Notes: a model not told the origin generated them from the letters alone. A stretch of DNA of 64,000 nt from Siphonodentalium dalli (GCA_032622095.1 CP136065.1:40613503-40677502), one strand, 5' to 3'. Shown: positions 1-13,190, counted from the first letter of the stretch. Translations and numbers: made by a program.

Positions 1-862
1 CATTGCATTACTAAAGGCCCACTGAAGTGGAACACCAGGAAGTAAACAGTATGCACTACTGTATACATGTGGTATAGAATATTGTGTGCGATATGTGCCC
101 CATTAAAGGCAAGTTCTGGGCTTGATATCAGAGTTCATTCACTGTAGGGACTAACTTTTATGGGATTATGCTGAGAGACGCTTTGTATTAGGTAAGATGT
201 GCCACGTTGTGGGTTTACTGAGATTTTACTGAGGGGGAAATCCCACGGGGATACCTATGTATACCAGCTGATGACATGATAGATCATGATAGGATAGGAT
301 AATTTGATTTACAACAGTTACTGGCTGAAACAGCTTGCTTGAAGTTGCTTCCTTCGGGGACCTTTATTCAGCGTCCGGGGACCCGTACGTGGCCCATGCA
401 CATATATAGAGTATGCACACACACACATATATACACACATATGAATAGTACAATGGAATTAACATATAACATGATAATAATGCAGTCTATTGGTCGGGGC
501 AATTACATAGCCCTGCATGTCGGGTTGACTTCCTGCTTCCCCAAAACAAATATAACTATATTATTATCTACGAACGCGTACACTAACAGACTAATCATAT
601 TATATCAAAGAGCAATCTGCAACAAAATGTTAGGGCATTAGATCTGATGATCGACGCACGCATTCCAGAATCAAAATGTTTATGAGAGTATGGCCCCTAC
701 CGGCCCTCACAAATCCTGAATACCAGTTAACAGACGGGATGAATCCAGCATACCGGTTAAGAAAATATAGAACACAAGTTAATTTACCTTTGATTTTATT
801 TACATTTGATCTTCAGCCTAAGTCGTTGTTATTTCAGTATTTCACACTAAGATGCTAATTTA
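1..862. other. Unassigned AT-rich DNA
   Basis: No gene, RNA or recognised element. Open frames at 339-641 and 676-858 lack any protein-like pattern. Confidence 0.6.
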
Positions 863-1432
863 CACACATACTTTTGCTGAAGTCATGTCAATAACTTCAA
901 CATATCAAGATGTATGAGACACATATACCCCTCCTTAACTGGTACTCGGGATTCATATATACCCCTCCTTAACTGGTAATCGGGATTCATATATACCACT
1001 CCTTAACTGGTACTCTGGATTCATATAATTTATACCCCTCCTTAACTGGTACTCGGTATTCATATATACCCCTCCTTAACTGGTACTCGGGATTCATATA
1101 TACCCCTCCTTAACTGGTACTCGGGATTCATATATACCCCTCCTTAACTGGTACTCGGTATTCATATATACCCCCCTTAACTGGTACTCGGGATTCATAT
1201 ATACCCCTCCTTAACTGGTACTCGGGATTCATATATACCCCCCTTAACTGGTACTCGGGATTCACATGCCCATTTTAACTTGTATTCAGGATTCAACAAT
1301 AAGGCTGGCACGCAACTTATATAGCATCAAATTATTAAACTTTTGATTATTTCTGAGTCAAAATGACATATTTGAATGTAATTAAGTCTCATACATCTTG
1401 ATATATTGAAGTTATTGATATTACTTCAGCTA
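863..1432. mobile_element. Inverted-repeat element filled with a 34-bp minisatellite
   Basis: Left arm 863-918 (TTGCTGAAGTCATGTCAATA...GATGTATGAGAC) is answered by right arm 1384-1432 (GTCTCATACATCTTGATATA...TACTTCAGC). Between them, 922-1275 holds about ten units of 'attcatatatacccctcc' plus 'ttaactggtactcggg'. Confidence 0.85.
922..1275 (+). repeat. 34-bp minisatellite, about 10 units
   Basis: The units TATATACCCCTCCTTAACTG + GTACTCGGGATTCA vary by 2-6 bp indels (e.g. ACCCCCCTTAACTGG units at 1171 and 1237). A degenerate unit TACCAGTTAACAGACGGGAT lies just outside at 721. Confidence 0.93.
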
Positions 1433-1436
1433 AGTT

Positions 1437-2012
1437 ATGTGTACCAACATTTGCATATTTACCTTCTTTTGGTCAATATTTTGGACTGACATGGCCATCA
1501 GTTGGAAGTGTTCCAACCTTATGGAGGGGGGTTGTCAGGTTGGACATTTCAAACACTTGGAAAGCTTATGCCCAGGTCTCTCCCCCGTGGCCACTGGCCA
1601 GTCAAAAACTGCTAGTTAACTTAAGAGAACAATATTTTCCACATTTGATAAAAAATGTGGACTGAAATGGTCATCGGTTGGAAATTTTCCAACCTAAGTG
1701 GGAGGTGTCAGGTTTGAAATTTCCAATACTTGGAAAGCTTGAGGCCTGTCTAGATGCTAGGATTTTGCGATTTTCTTGTTCAGATTAAAAAAAATTCTGA
1801 ATCCGGATATATAGTATATCATGTTTCTGTTCCTCCAGCTGACTATAGTGGCAACAAGAGTCGCTCAGCCAGGACTATAAGGTGCAAGGGGGGATATGGA
1901 ATTTCGAAAATCCTAAAAAAAACTTGTGTTTGGTCTGACATAAGGGGGGTGTCCAGTTGGACTTCCTAAGGTGGACACCCCCAACGGAGACCTCTCTAGC
2001 CACGTCCCTGGT
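1437..2012 (-). repeat. Repeat family D, 'TTGGAAATTTCCAAC' units
   Basis: Two to three units containing TTGGAAATTTTCCAACC-type palindromes, 'cccgtggccactggcc' and 'gacatggccatcagttgg'. It ends with 'ctctctagccacgtccctg' at about 1994. Inverted relative to the copy at 5200-6072. Confidence 0.7.
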
Positions 2013-2071
2013 GACATCCTCGTTTATTACAAACCGAGGTCTCAAAATAAGAAAACAATGATTAATGGGGG

Positions 2072-2400
2072 AACTATACACTAAATCCGGCCATTTATCT
2101 AAACTCATTTTCATTATAAATACCACGTTGTTTACATTGTCCATAGAGCACATATAAGAATATTTTACATTAATCCATGGCTCAAATTCATTCGTTTGTT
2201 GGATATATTCTGTTGAGTATAAAAGGAGATGGTCCCATAAATGGCCGGAGTTAGTGTACAGTCCCCCCCCCTTTTATTGATTACAATATAACAATTAAAT
2301 TGGAGAATAAATGTGACAACATGTGATTATTATTTGGCACTACATATCTAAATCAATTTTAATTCAATGTCTATGTTCCTCAATAAAGTGACTAATATAT
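2072..2400. mobile_element. Truncated copy of the 10383-10820 MITE family
   Basis: TTAATGGGGGAACTATACAC and 'aatccggccatttat', then 'ttgttggatatattctg', 'cccataaatggccgg' and 'ggagaataaatgtgacaa', all in the same order as at 10383. No clear right terminus. Confidence 0.7.
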
Positions 2401-2541
2401 GATTTCGTACTGATTGTACTTGAGGTTGCATGTATGCTGTCGGTGCCATTATGTTGGCGAGGGTCCTACCTGTAGCCAGGGACGTGGCTAGAGAGTATCC
2501 GTTGGGGGGGGGGGGTGTCCACCTTGGGAAATTATACTATA

Positions 2542-5114
2542 CTAGCAGGGTTACCCGGCGTTGCCCAGGTTAAAGTGATGTGAAACCCTCTGTGGATATT
2601 TGGTGGGAATAGAGAATACTCTTGCTCTTGCGTGTTACACGTATTCTCATAAATTGTATATCCAAATGGCATCACAAAACATGATTCTTACACATGGAAT
2701 ATAAGTAGTGACTCACCTTGTCAGGTCGGGTCGATTATCATTTTGTTTATCGCGTTTAATCCGTCCCACCAATAAAGAAGTATGTATTTATTTACAACTG
2801 CGTATACTTCAGATGTTATAGCATGAAACATGAACATCATAAACACATTAGTTCGAAAAAATAAAAGACGACAATTGTGTTTTACATAGAGATGTAGCAA
2901 TCAATCAATCAATCTAGTTTATAATATCTTCATGAAGATACAGATGTTTTAAAGATATGTCCAGGTGCTCCTCTGTTCTGGTGCTATAATTATACTGGCT
3001 AACCATTTTCAGTTAAAAAGAATTGATGTTATGCACATATAGCAGCTACATGTGCCCGACACAGTGAGATTTTGAGTTGTTTATGTTAGGCGATGAGTCT
3101 GTTCTAAAAAATGAAAGAAATCCTCTGTATCGGGCAGATATACCTTTGTCAGATGTCAATATTGGAGGATCCTGAAAAGTCATGTGCTACGGACTGCGTT
3201 TTTCTTTATCTCAGAAGTAACCATATTTGACTGCACACTGTGACCACTCTTTTTGAACAGGCCTGCTCTACATTTTCATATCTCTTGGCAATTGTAACTT
3301 TTTGTGTGGAAACTATATTGAATGGGACAGACTCAATCGTGTTATAATATATACATGAGCCATTCTAATATGCAATCCTCTGACGATGCAAGGTATCTAA
3401 GTTTGAATGAATATATGTATCTCTTAAATAGATTGATATAAATATACTTTTAATGCTTTCTTCTATGTAGCTATGTTGCTAGATCATTATAGGAATGCCC
3501 TGATTTCCATCCCCATATAAATATGACAGTTGAGAAGATATAATTGTTCAAGTGACTTAATTCGGCAACTAAACAAATTCTTATCATAGTTATCCCCCCC
3601 CCCATCTCTGGCCCAAACGGCACAAATTTCGCGTATTTAAATCACACGTTTATATTCCTCGTATCACGGAGAAGAATAATATATCAATTTGGTCGAAATA
3701 TGTGCTAAAAATAGCCCACCCCCTGACACCAACAACGTCACTTTAGAAAATTTTAACCTGCACCATTATCTTACTCGTAAAAAGTTACCCCTGTTAGACC
3801 GCATTGGTGCCATCTCGATTGTACCCTTAAAGTTATATATAGAACACAGACAGATATTCGCAAATATTTGATTCATTGTACCATTTGAGAAGAACGTGTA
3901 TGATTTTGATGGTAAATGGCACTAAACATATTTGTATAAGTTTTTGGTGACCCTCCCGTCCCTATTTCTGACTCAAGCGGCGCCACTTTTGACATCATTA
4001 AACCACACACTTAGACTCATTATAGAGATGAATATATATAAAATTTATGAAAATTGGTGAGTATACAAATTCGTATCTAATTTAGGGCCAACCCAAAAGG
4101 CACCAATTTGGCGCATTTAAACCACACGATTAGATTATTCGTATCACGGAGAGAAAAATATGTATCAATCAGGTGGAAATCGGCGCTAAACATATTGTTT
4201 ATCAATGTTTGTGTCCCTCTCATCCTCTATGCACCCCTGACTCGAATGGCCCCACTTTTGACATCTTTAAACCACACAATTAGACTCCTGATATCATGGA
4301 GATTATTATTTGTAAGTTTGGTGCTAATCCGCGACTAAACACATTTTTATCAAATTTAGTGCCCACCCCACCCCATCTCTCACCAATGCAGCACCAACAT
4401 GACATCTTTAAAATCACACGATTAGATTCCTCATATCATGGATAAGAATGTGTATCAATTTGGTGGAAATTGGCGCTAAAAATATTGTGTATCAATTTTG
4501 GTGCCCCTCTCCCTTTCAGTGCACCCCTGACTCGAATGACGCCACTTTTGACAGCTTTAAGCCACGCCATTAGACACCTCATATCATGGGGATGAATTTG
4601 TATAAGTTTCGTGGCAATCGGCGACTAAACCAATTCTTATCAGATTTAGTACCCACCCCCCCCCCCCCATCTCTCAACCCAACGACACCAATTTGGCGTC
4701 TTTAAAGCACACAATAAGATTCCTTGTATCATGGAGATGATCTCAGAAGAATGTGCATCAATTTGGTGGAATTATTTTGATCAATTTTGGTGCCCCTCTC
4801 CCCTTCCGGGCATCCCTGACGCGAACGGCGCGACTTTTGACACATTTAAACCACATCATTAGATTCTTCATATTATGGGGATGATTATATATAAGTTTGG
4901 TGGCAATCGGCGACAATTTTATTTTTCTGCCCCTCCCCTTTTTCTGCCCCTGACAACAACGGCGTCACTTTAGAAAATTCTAACCCTCGCCAATATCTTT
5001 CTCGTAAAAAGTTACCCCTATTAGACCCCTTTTGTGCCATATAGGTGGTCCCCTATGAATTTCTATAAAACACAGACAGACAGACAGACATACATTCGCA
5101 AATATAGATATAGA
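2542..5114 (-). mobile_element. Helitron-like element, older diverged copy (2573 bp)
   Basis: Same ends as the 51-57 kb dimer: CTAG plus ACCCGGCGTTGCCC at 2542-2570 and GCAAATATAGATATAGA at 5098-5114. It is preceded and followed by A/T so that an A|T target is restored on the - strand. The ACAG microsatellite is short (5083-5091 area). The interior 3600-5000 consists of about seven diverged ~190-bp units, each pairing a 'cacacgattagattcctc' block with a 'ttggtgcccctctccc' block. Confidence 0.85.
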
Positions 5115-5199
5115 TATTCATAAACCATGGTTCTATATTCCCGGTATGAGAACATTCAGATATTTTAACATGAAAATTTCATAAATCCTAACATCTAGT

Positions 5200-6072
5200 G
5201 GTCTAACTCCAGACAAATGCACAAGGTTACGGACAAGAGACCACGACACACCGGGCCGGCCCGGTGAGAGAAAATTTTGAAAAGTATACAAGAAAATTGC
5301 AAATCCCAGCCTCAACTGAAGCTTTCCTATAGTGTTGAAAATTTCAAATTTCATACTCCCCCTCAGGTTGGAAAATTCTCCAACTGATGACCATTTCAGC
5401 CCACAAGTTTGACCAAATGTAGTAAAATATTGTTTTGTTAAACTAATTAGCAGTTTTGTATTGGCCACGGGGGGAGGAACAATGACACACCGGGCCGACC
5501 ATGGTTCGGCCCGGTGTGAGGAAATTTTGAAATCTGAACAAGAAAATCGCAAAATCCTAGCATTTAGACTAGCCTCAAGCCTTTCTAGTTGGAAATTACA
5601 AACCTAACACCCCCACTTAGGTTGGAAAATTTCCAACTGATGACAATTCCAATGACAATGTTGACCAGATGTATGATAATATTGTTTTCTTAAATTAACT
5701 AGCAGTTTCTGACTGGCCACGGGGGAGGGACCAGGACACAAGCTTTCCAAGTGTTGGAAATTTCCAACCTGTCACCCCCCCCCCCCTAAGGTTGGAAAAT
5801 TTCCAACTGATGACCATTTCAGTCCAAAATTAGGAGAGAAAAATAGGAAAATATGCAAATATTGGTCCAAAAACAATTAATTCCCTCCAATAAATTGTTT
5901 GAAAATCAAACAACAAGAACATTTTCAACCTATTGTTGGTGTGAAATTTCCAACTAATGTTTTGGCAGGTATGAAATTTCCAACTGTTGAAAATTTTTAC
6001 CAAAGTTGGGGGGGGGGGTGAGACATCCCCCCAAACCCCCCCCCCCCCCCCCCTGTCGCCACGTCTCTGACT
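5200..6072 (+). repeat. Repeat family D, three ~240-bp units
   Basis: Units start near 5260, 5500 and 5740. Each has 'ttttgaaaagtatacaagaa', then 'ttggaaaattccaactgatgacc', then 'gccacggggggaggg'. It ends in poly-C and 'GTCGCCACGTCTCTGAC'. The matching start 'CCAGGGACGTGGCTAGAG' is at 2474. The element may therefore span 2474-6072 with the Helitron-like copy (2542-5114) inserted in it; that is inference. Confidence 0.7.
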
Positions 6073-6118
6073 GCAGCGTGGATCTGAATTTCACATGCAA
6101 ACTTAATCCATTGTTGCT

Positions 6119-6219
6119 AGTCCAAGTCTTCTCGTACTAAAACCAGCTAAGATATTGGGATGGCGAGATGCTCGCCATCCCAATATCTTAGCTGGTTTTA
6201 GTACGAGAAGACTTGGACT
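6119..6219. repeat. Perfect 48-bp-arm hairpin
   Basis: Arm 6119-6166 (AGTCCAAGTCTTCTCGTACT...GGATGGCGA), loop GATGC, arm 6172-6219. No mismatch seen. Confidence 0.95.
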
Positions 6220-6639
6220 ACATTGTTGCATGACATTTAAATACACACAGGTGACGTAGAACAATTAGTTCAGATTTAAACTTCGTTTTAAATTGGGGAA
6301 ATCCCCGCTCAAGTTTGCGCGACGGGTTCTATATATTAAATTCGGTATTTGCGTCATGCTAGTCATGTATGTCTACTCATGCATGTGTAAACGCCTTGAA
6401 CTTTCACTATAGGCTCATGCAAAAACTATGGCGGGATACCATACTACCTATTAGTGCGTTGTAGCATGGTACTGATACACCTTTATTCTCTTTCTAAAGT
6501 ATATGTATGTCCCTGAATTTACGTGAGAACACATTGAATAACATACATGTAAGATATCTTTCTAAATATTCCTCGGACTATAGTTGAATTACACGTATAT
6601 CTGTGAGTATTATTATAATTCGCTTCGACTGACATTAAT

Positions 6640-6727
6640 TTAACCCTTTGAGTGCCAGGGGCCGATCTCATCGGCCCAAAACCTACAAAATAAGTCTGTT
6701 AAAGAATATAAGAATAAATTATTAAAA

Positions 6728-6766
<39 letters not shown>

Positions 6767-6890
6767 TTAGGCCAATGCATTCTCTTATATATGTGAGGCG
6801 ACATATGGTCGACTCGCATATATAAGAGAATGCATTGGCACAGGGTATATGGGTTGATACAAAAATCGGCCCTGGCACTGAAAGGGTTAA
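6640..6890. mobile_element. TTAA-flanked MITE, 'GTGCCAGG' family
   Basis: TTAA at 6640-6643 and 6887-6890. Ends CCCTTTGAGTGCCAGGG / CCTGGCACTGAAAGGG. A small palindrome GGGCCGATCTCATCGGCCC follows the left end. A 32-nt A run sits at 6732-6763. The core palindrome is the same as in the CCCTTTACCC family although the termini differ. Confidence 0.85.
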
Positions 6891-7340
6891 AGTCCCACCC
6901 AATATGCGAAACTTAATTAAAGATATATAATCAGGTTTAACGCCCCATAATCACTCTTTCTTTGGCTTCGGAGGTAAAACATATTTGATTCGAGTCGAGG
7001 AATCAACCCATCAAAGCTCAGAGTTATCACATATCGATTTTTGAAATCTGTTATTTTTCACCACATGCAATATTTGACGGCCTGGCAAATATTCGACGAA
7101 TGCCGACCGACATACTCTCGATATCAAATTGCGTTGAACAAAATATTGATATATAACAGGTTTTGTTTTGGCGATTTGATACTCTAGTTGACAGTGATTA
7201 GCATTATAGTTTGGCAATCAATGTATTCTGATAACTGAAGCGGCATTTCAAGAAATGTTGTTGTTGTAATCTGATGATATGGCCTATGGGAACATCGAAT
7301 CTGATTGTGTACCTTTAATGTTTAACTGTAATAAAGGCAT

Positions 7341-7778
7341 TTAACCCTTTCAGTGCCAGGGGCCGATCTCATCGGCCCTAATTTACGGTCTGTAAAATAG
7401 GCCCTAAAAAAATAAAAAATATTATGTTTTTAGAATTTTTTGGGTTGAATTTTTTTTGGGTATGCTTAAGCATGCTATAGTGAATTTAAAAACAAACTGG
7501 ATAAAACCTTAGGGGCATGTTATAACTCAAAACTATCACCAAGTATTCAAAGTAATAATTTTGATGCCCATGAAAAACGTAAGATTCCCTGGCACTAAAC
7601 CTACAAAATAAGTCTGTTAAAGAATATAAGAATAGATTATTAAAATTGTAAAAAATTGTAAAAAATAATAACAAATGATGAAAAATCGACCTATGGTCGA
7701 CTCGCATATATAAGAGAATGCATTGGCACAGGGTATATGGGTTGATACAAAAATCGGACCTGGCACTGAAAGGGTTAA
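7341..7778. mobile_element. TTAA-flanked MITE, 'GTGCCAGG' family, second copy
   Basis: TTAA at 7341-7344 and 7775-7778 with CCCTTTCAGTGCCAGGG / CCTGGCACTGAAAGGG ends. It keeps only the right half of the shared palindrome (7690-7735) and has an extra ~190 bp on the left not present at 6640. Confidence 0.85.
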
Positions 7779-7865
7779 GGGAGTCCATGCTAGTTTTTGT
7801 ATAGAAGTCTGTAAAACAACTGTCAACAACAAGTACACGAAAAATAGATTGACTGTGTTTTTCAT

Positions 7866-8360
7866 TTCATTAAAGGCCCTTCATTTTCGAATCCCCAGAT
7901 AATTTTATATAAAATATATGCCATATGATATAACATTTTAAAGAGAAAGCCACAAAACATTGTATTGTGAATTTATTCGCTGAAATAAACTGTGAACATG
8001 TTGTTTTTGTTGAGATACCATACCGACTTGGTGTTCGATCTGTGCTCAAGTTTCATTATTTTCAATGGAAGGGAATACCTCTATATCTTAAGAAATTTTC
8101 AATTTTCCATTGAAAATTCATTTTTAAATTTTGAATTCAGTTGGATTCTGGGGGCCATAACGGGGGGAATCTTTCTGTTTTCGATTTCTCTATGGGCATC
8201 TTCTGAGAAACAGACGTTTCAATGGATAAAATTTCACATATCAAAACCAGTTTATTTAAACAGTACTGTTACATTGGAATCTAGACTAATCAAACTCAAT
8301 TTTGTTTGTTTGTCTATCGGGCTACTGGCGACCAAACTGCTGGACCATCAGAGCTGAAAA
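7866..8360 (+). repeat. Single-arm copy of the palindromic family at 32395-32885
   Basis: 'TTAAAGGCCCTTCATTTTCG', 'atgccatatgatataac', 'ttgttgagataccataccg' and 'cgacttggtgttcgatctgtg' all recur, mostly inverted, at 32395-32885. A 121-codon open frame at 7992-8357 lies in this repeat and is not supported as a gene. Confidence 0.75.
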
Positions 8361-8383
8361 TTTGTACTCAGGAGTCAATTGAC

Positions 8384-9190
8384 ACGGGGGGGGGGGTGCC
8401 ATGGGATAAGTGCCATTGGCATCAGACGTCGTAAAAGGGCACTAATAATTAATTTAACTAAATAATTAATTATATACCCAAAATGGTCGGAATATGGTTG
8501 TTGAAAATTGATTGACATGAGTACATTTACCCGAGGAGTGTCATTGGATATGTGCCGTTGTCCTCAGACGACTTAAAGTGGCATTAATAACAAAAATAAT
8601 TAAATAATTAATCATATACCCAAAATGGTTGGACCCTGGTCGCTGGAATTTGCTATACAGGGGTAACTTGACCCGCGAGTACCATTGGCTATGTGCCGTT
8701 GACCATACCGGTGAACATAAATATTATATTATCACATATGAGCGAAATAAGCGTTTATTATCAGCCTAGACTATATACAGGAAAATTGGTACACATGGGT
8801 CACCTGACCGGCGGCATCATGGGGTATGAGCCTTTGACTTAACGGTGGGGCTATTCATTTGTATTAACATAGATCATCAACGTAGAGCGTGTATTATCAG
8901 CTAAAAATATGTCGGGAGATTGGCATACATGGGTAATTTGACACGATGAATGTCAAATTATAGGGATAGGTGCCGTTGACATAGATTGACTAAAAGAGAC
9001 AGTAATAAATAACAATAAAGAGCGTTTATTATTAACTTAAAAGTTAGAGGTAACTTTATCCGGATAGTGTTGTGCAATAGGTAATGCACAGTTTACCTCA
9101 GGGGACTAATAATTAATTTAAATGACTTGAAGGGGCACTAATAATTTAATCATTATTTATCCGAGCAACACCGGGTACCCCAGCAAGTTA
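8384..9190 (+). repeat. Degenerate ~140-bp tandem repeat, about six units
   Basis: The recurring elements are 'ggataggtgccgttgacat', 'ggcactaataattaattta', 'attgacatgagtacatttac' and 'gagcgtttattatcag', at 8395, 8530, 8670, 8810, 8940 and 9060. The end GCAACACCGGGTACCCCAGC (9163) resembles the Helitron-like 3' motif but lacks a CTAG. Confidence 0.7.
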
Positions 9191-9477
9191 CCTATTGAAA
9201 ATGTCAAAGAAATGAGAACAAATATTCTGGAAATCATAACTAAATATCTTAACTCGATTACTACACGATTGGCGATGTTTGTTGACAAATCACTGCGACA
9301 GTTTTGTTCACATAACAACGGTTTTAACAAAATCAATAATCAACATATACAGGCATAAGTTTATCTATTTCTCCGTGTTTTTATATCTTTGTACATTTAC
9401 CCACTGCGACTGCCTTGTGTCCCGCTCTTAAAAACACTTCGGTTAAAAAACGCTCTATCAAAAATCTCCTTGAAACA

Positions 9478-9603
9478 GGGGGGGGGGGGCTGAAAACTGC
9501 GGCACACAACGTACCGGGGGGGTGGGGGGGGGGGGGTACATAGGCGTCAAAAATTTACACGTAAATTTTTTCCTTATTCATTTAGGGGGGGGGGGGGGGG
9601 GGT
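9478..9603 (+). repeat. Poly-G tracts
   Basis: Three G-runs (9478-9489, 9515-9536, 9584-9602) of 10-18 nt separated by short diverged repeats 'aaaaatttacacgtaaattttttcc'. Further G/C runs lie at 8385, 10217, 10266 and 10326. Potential G-quadruplex or sequencing-difficult segments. Confidence 0.85.
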
Positions 9604-10382
9604 GTCGGAAAAAATTTGCATGTGATTTTTTTCCAAATATGTATTTTCAGACTCACAACTTCAATTTTCTCTCATTTTATAAAATATGGATTAACCTTAA
9701 TATCCAAATCATATATACATGAGTAGTACAATCCACCTAAAACAATTTTGGATAACCACTGTCTTGGTTTACATGTGATATTGACCCCATTAACCCTCTT
9801 AATAATGCCGACTATGTCAGTGTCTACCAGTCGAATGCAGAATTCTACCCTGCGATTGCTTATCTGGCAAATTTTTACTGCAGAACTATCCCATGTATTA
9901 AACAATTTCTCCTCCAATGGTATCAGAAAACAGTTATATGCTGGTATCTCACTCATCTCATTTGCATCTTTTTCAAATGACTAGTTGTCATTTTTTAAAG
10001 TGCATACAAAGCGTTGCGATCACCAATATACATGTCTGTACATGTCATGACACCACGAGGTACAAATCTGCGTTCTACTGGTAGACAATGACCATTTTAG
10101 TCATAATAATCTAAACTAAGTTACCAAGCACCTTCTCGTGAATTGTATGCTCCGGTGTTTTTTTCGGTTTCCGGTCAAACCGAGTTGTTGTCCGGCTGGG
10201 GTAGATTTGATTTTTCTGGGGGGGGGGGCAAATGGTCAGTGGAAAAAACAGCAGTTTTTGCTGTTTGGGGGGGGGGTACCCAAACCGAAGAAAACAATTT
10301 TTCCACCCTGTGTCTGCAGTTTTTATCCCCCCCCCCCCTGCTTGAAATGTTTTTAATTGTCTGAATGTCTCCGTTATTTAGT

Positions 10383-10820
10383 TTAAGGGGAGCTGTACAC
10401 GAAATCCGGCCATTTATGGGACCATCTCATTCTACACTCAACAGATAAAAACACCATGGTAATTATGATAAAAAGTTTATGAATCGAGTCATAAACTCAT
10501 ATTCATTATAATTACCATTTTGTTGGAATCGCGCATAGAGCATATGCGTGTATTTTGCACTAATCCAAAGCTTGAATTCATTCACTTGTTGCATATATTC
10601 TGCTGAGTGTTATAGGAGATGGCCCCATAAATGGCCGGATTTAGTATACAGTCTCACATTAAATATGGAGAATAAATGTGACAAAATGAGATTATTATTA
10701 TTATTTGGCTCTAAATATCTAAGTCAATTTGAATTCAATATATCTGTTCCTCAATAAGAATATAAAAGGAGATTGCTCTCATAAATGGCCGGATTTAGTT
10801 CATATCCAATACCCCTTTAA
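10383..10820. mobile_element. TTAA-flanked palindromic MITE ('AATCCGGCCATTTATGG' family)
   Basis: TTAAGGGGAGCTGTACACG (10383) to ACCCCTTTAA (10820). 'AATCCGGCCATTTATGG' at 10407 returns inverted at about 10627 and 10785. A related truncated copy is at 2072-2400. Confidence 0.78.
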
Positions 10821-11329
10821 CACAATCACCCCCTTCGATTAAATCAGAATACTCATTTTGAATTACATAACATCGCGTGGGCACCTGTTACTCAAATTGA
10901 ATACTAATCGCTACCTATACTAATGATGACCCCGATTAGATATTGTTGTATATCTAATCATTTGCGTATTAGTTTCATGAAATATCAACGGAGAGTGTTA
11001 AGACTTCTATTCCTATAATATGACAAAATGAAGAGCGTTTGTCTATAGATTAGCCCATGTCCGTTGAATTCGCGTAACGGAGAAGATGCAGAAAGCATAT
11101 CTTGCAGTATTGGAGCTATAAGAAAAGCAGATATACGCACTTGACACAACCCAATTATGAAATTATAATATGAATCGTACGTGATACGTATAGTGGGACA
11201 ACCACACATGCTGTGCCTCAAATTTGCCTCTCATCGGTGACATATATCACGCTAAGAATAATTTAAGTAGTATCATGCTGGTCCCGATAGAGACGACATG
11301 AGAGGACTTGTCGTGGATAGTGAAATCTT

Positions 11330-11625
11330 GGTATAATCTTGTCTGGATTCTGGTTCACATATCCAAAATGACGTAAATAACATCAGAAACCGTGCCATGA
11401 CGTCTTCGCTGATTTTCATTAAGCTCTGATTTTCATTTCACAAACGAAATTGAAATTAATAGGCCTAAAATCACATGGGAATTCTTCGTAAGTTGTGAAG
11501 TATAGCTAATTTCATTTTAATCGCGATGGTCCATTTCCGAATCCGCGCTTTGGCAATCTCCACACAGTTGCTAACCGGAAGTCACGTGACAATTTCTCCA
11601 AAATCCATACCCGCGATCTTTGAAA
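11330..11625 (-). repeat. Dispersed repeat H, copy 1
   Basis: Reverse complement of 37125-37410: shared blocks 'cttgtctggattctggttcac', 'ccgtgccatgacgtcttc', 'ccggaagtcacgtgac' and 'tccaaaatccatacccgcgatc' in the same relative order. Confidence 0.85.
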
Positions 11626-12540
11626 ATTCACTGAAGGATATAGAAAAAAATATATGACGCCATTCACCTGTGTCTGAGGTATAAACAACCACGCGCGCCA
11701 GATATTAGTGAGACCACACCTATAGAATATGCTCAACTTACATGGAGCCCACATCTGAAGGACATATATCAAGGACCTCTCTAAAATCTATAAACGGTCG
11801 CTTCAGACGTTCGGATTTCTGTTCTGAAATCCATGCAGCGGGTGAGCTGGACAATTGCTGCAGGAGTCATTGCATACTTACCAGTGACAGAGATTGTGTG
11901 CATTTACGGAGGATCTTTTAAATGGTTGAGGTGTGTTTGGTGTTCAAAATCGATACTTAGTTTCAATGTAAATTTCAGTTATAAATATCAGTTGTTAACA
12001 ATTACTATTTTTTGTCACCGAAAGACGCATTGAAGTCATAAAAATACAACTTTGAACACGAAGTTTTGGATCCCAAACAAAAACAGCCAATTACACAGCA
12101 TGAAACAAAACGAGCTTTGAGTGTTAGTCTATTACCGATATGTAGAAATAAAGAGCGTTTGTTTCACTTCTGCGCAAAACATATTTAAAAGAACTTCTTC
12201 AAACATGCATCTCTGTTATTTCATCAACAATCCTAACCTCAATCTTATAACATCACGCGTGTCACGTGTTACTGCGATTTAATATCAATCGCTATCTAAT
12301 CGTGAATCGCCCACTGAATCGCCGTTAAGTTTCTTTCGCTGTCCAATCGTGTGCGTTTTGGCTGTATTTATTAACATATCTTATATACTTCTTTCCAAAT
12401 TACATAGAACAAATTTGGAAGCTGGCATGACCGTTTAAGTTTTATGCCCAAATTATGTCCCATGCTGGTTTGGAACGACACAGTGCCTACTCTGAAATTG
12501 TTGGTGGCGGCCACATTGATGACATCATATATAAATCCTG

Positions 12541-13190
12541 ATTGATTGATTTATTGCACAAGTCACATAACAGTGAAACAAGCAAAACGTACATACACTA
12601 TGTACACAACTTTGAATATAACATTAATCATTGTTCATTTCATATACACAGCAGTAATTAAATTAGATTACACAATAATAGGCGATAAACTTAACAAGTA
12701 TGATAATTACATGTGTAATTACATAACAATAAATGATTTCGATTATATAGTATAAGACACATTCTTAAAGGCACACCTTAGGATATGCATAGTCTTTTTA
12801 TGAGGCTTATATTTTGTAGGGTTCTTCCAAAAGTACTCAGGGATATATTGTTTTCTGATTTCATCCAAATGACTGCATATAATAACTAAATGGTATTCGT
12901 CTCCTAAATATTTTCCACATATGGTGCATATCCTATTGTCATTATCATTCTGAGATTTCTTCCATCTTGCGCACTCTATAATATAGGCAGTTTATGATTT
13001 GCAGTTCTGAGCTTCAAGAGGTATATCGATAGATTACACGGCAAAATCTTCAAGTAATTTGGGTAACCGTAGTCAGTTTTAATAAAACTATAAAATTGGG
13101 CCCTCGATGAAGCAGATGTGTTTATGTCAACGAGTAGTGCGTCCCAGTCGCGCGACCCCGAGATGTTTTCAAAAGTCTGAGATATCAAGC
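12541..13190 (-). pseudogene. Non-LTR retrotransposon, 3' end fragment (zf-RVT-like)
   Basis: On the - strand, LRTANHKLPI is followed by a frame with NRICTICGKYLGDEYHLVII, the C-terminal zinc-knuckle block (C-x2-C...H) of CR1/jockey-type LINEs. The 3' end reads AATAAATCAATCAATCAGG near 12541, a typical short-tandem LINE tail. Frames are broken; 5' truncated. Confidence 0.8.
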
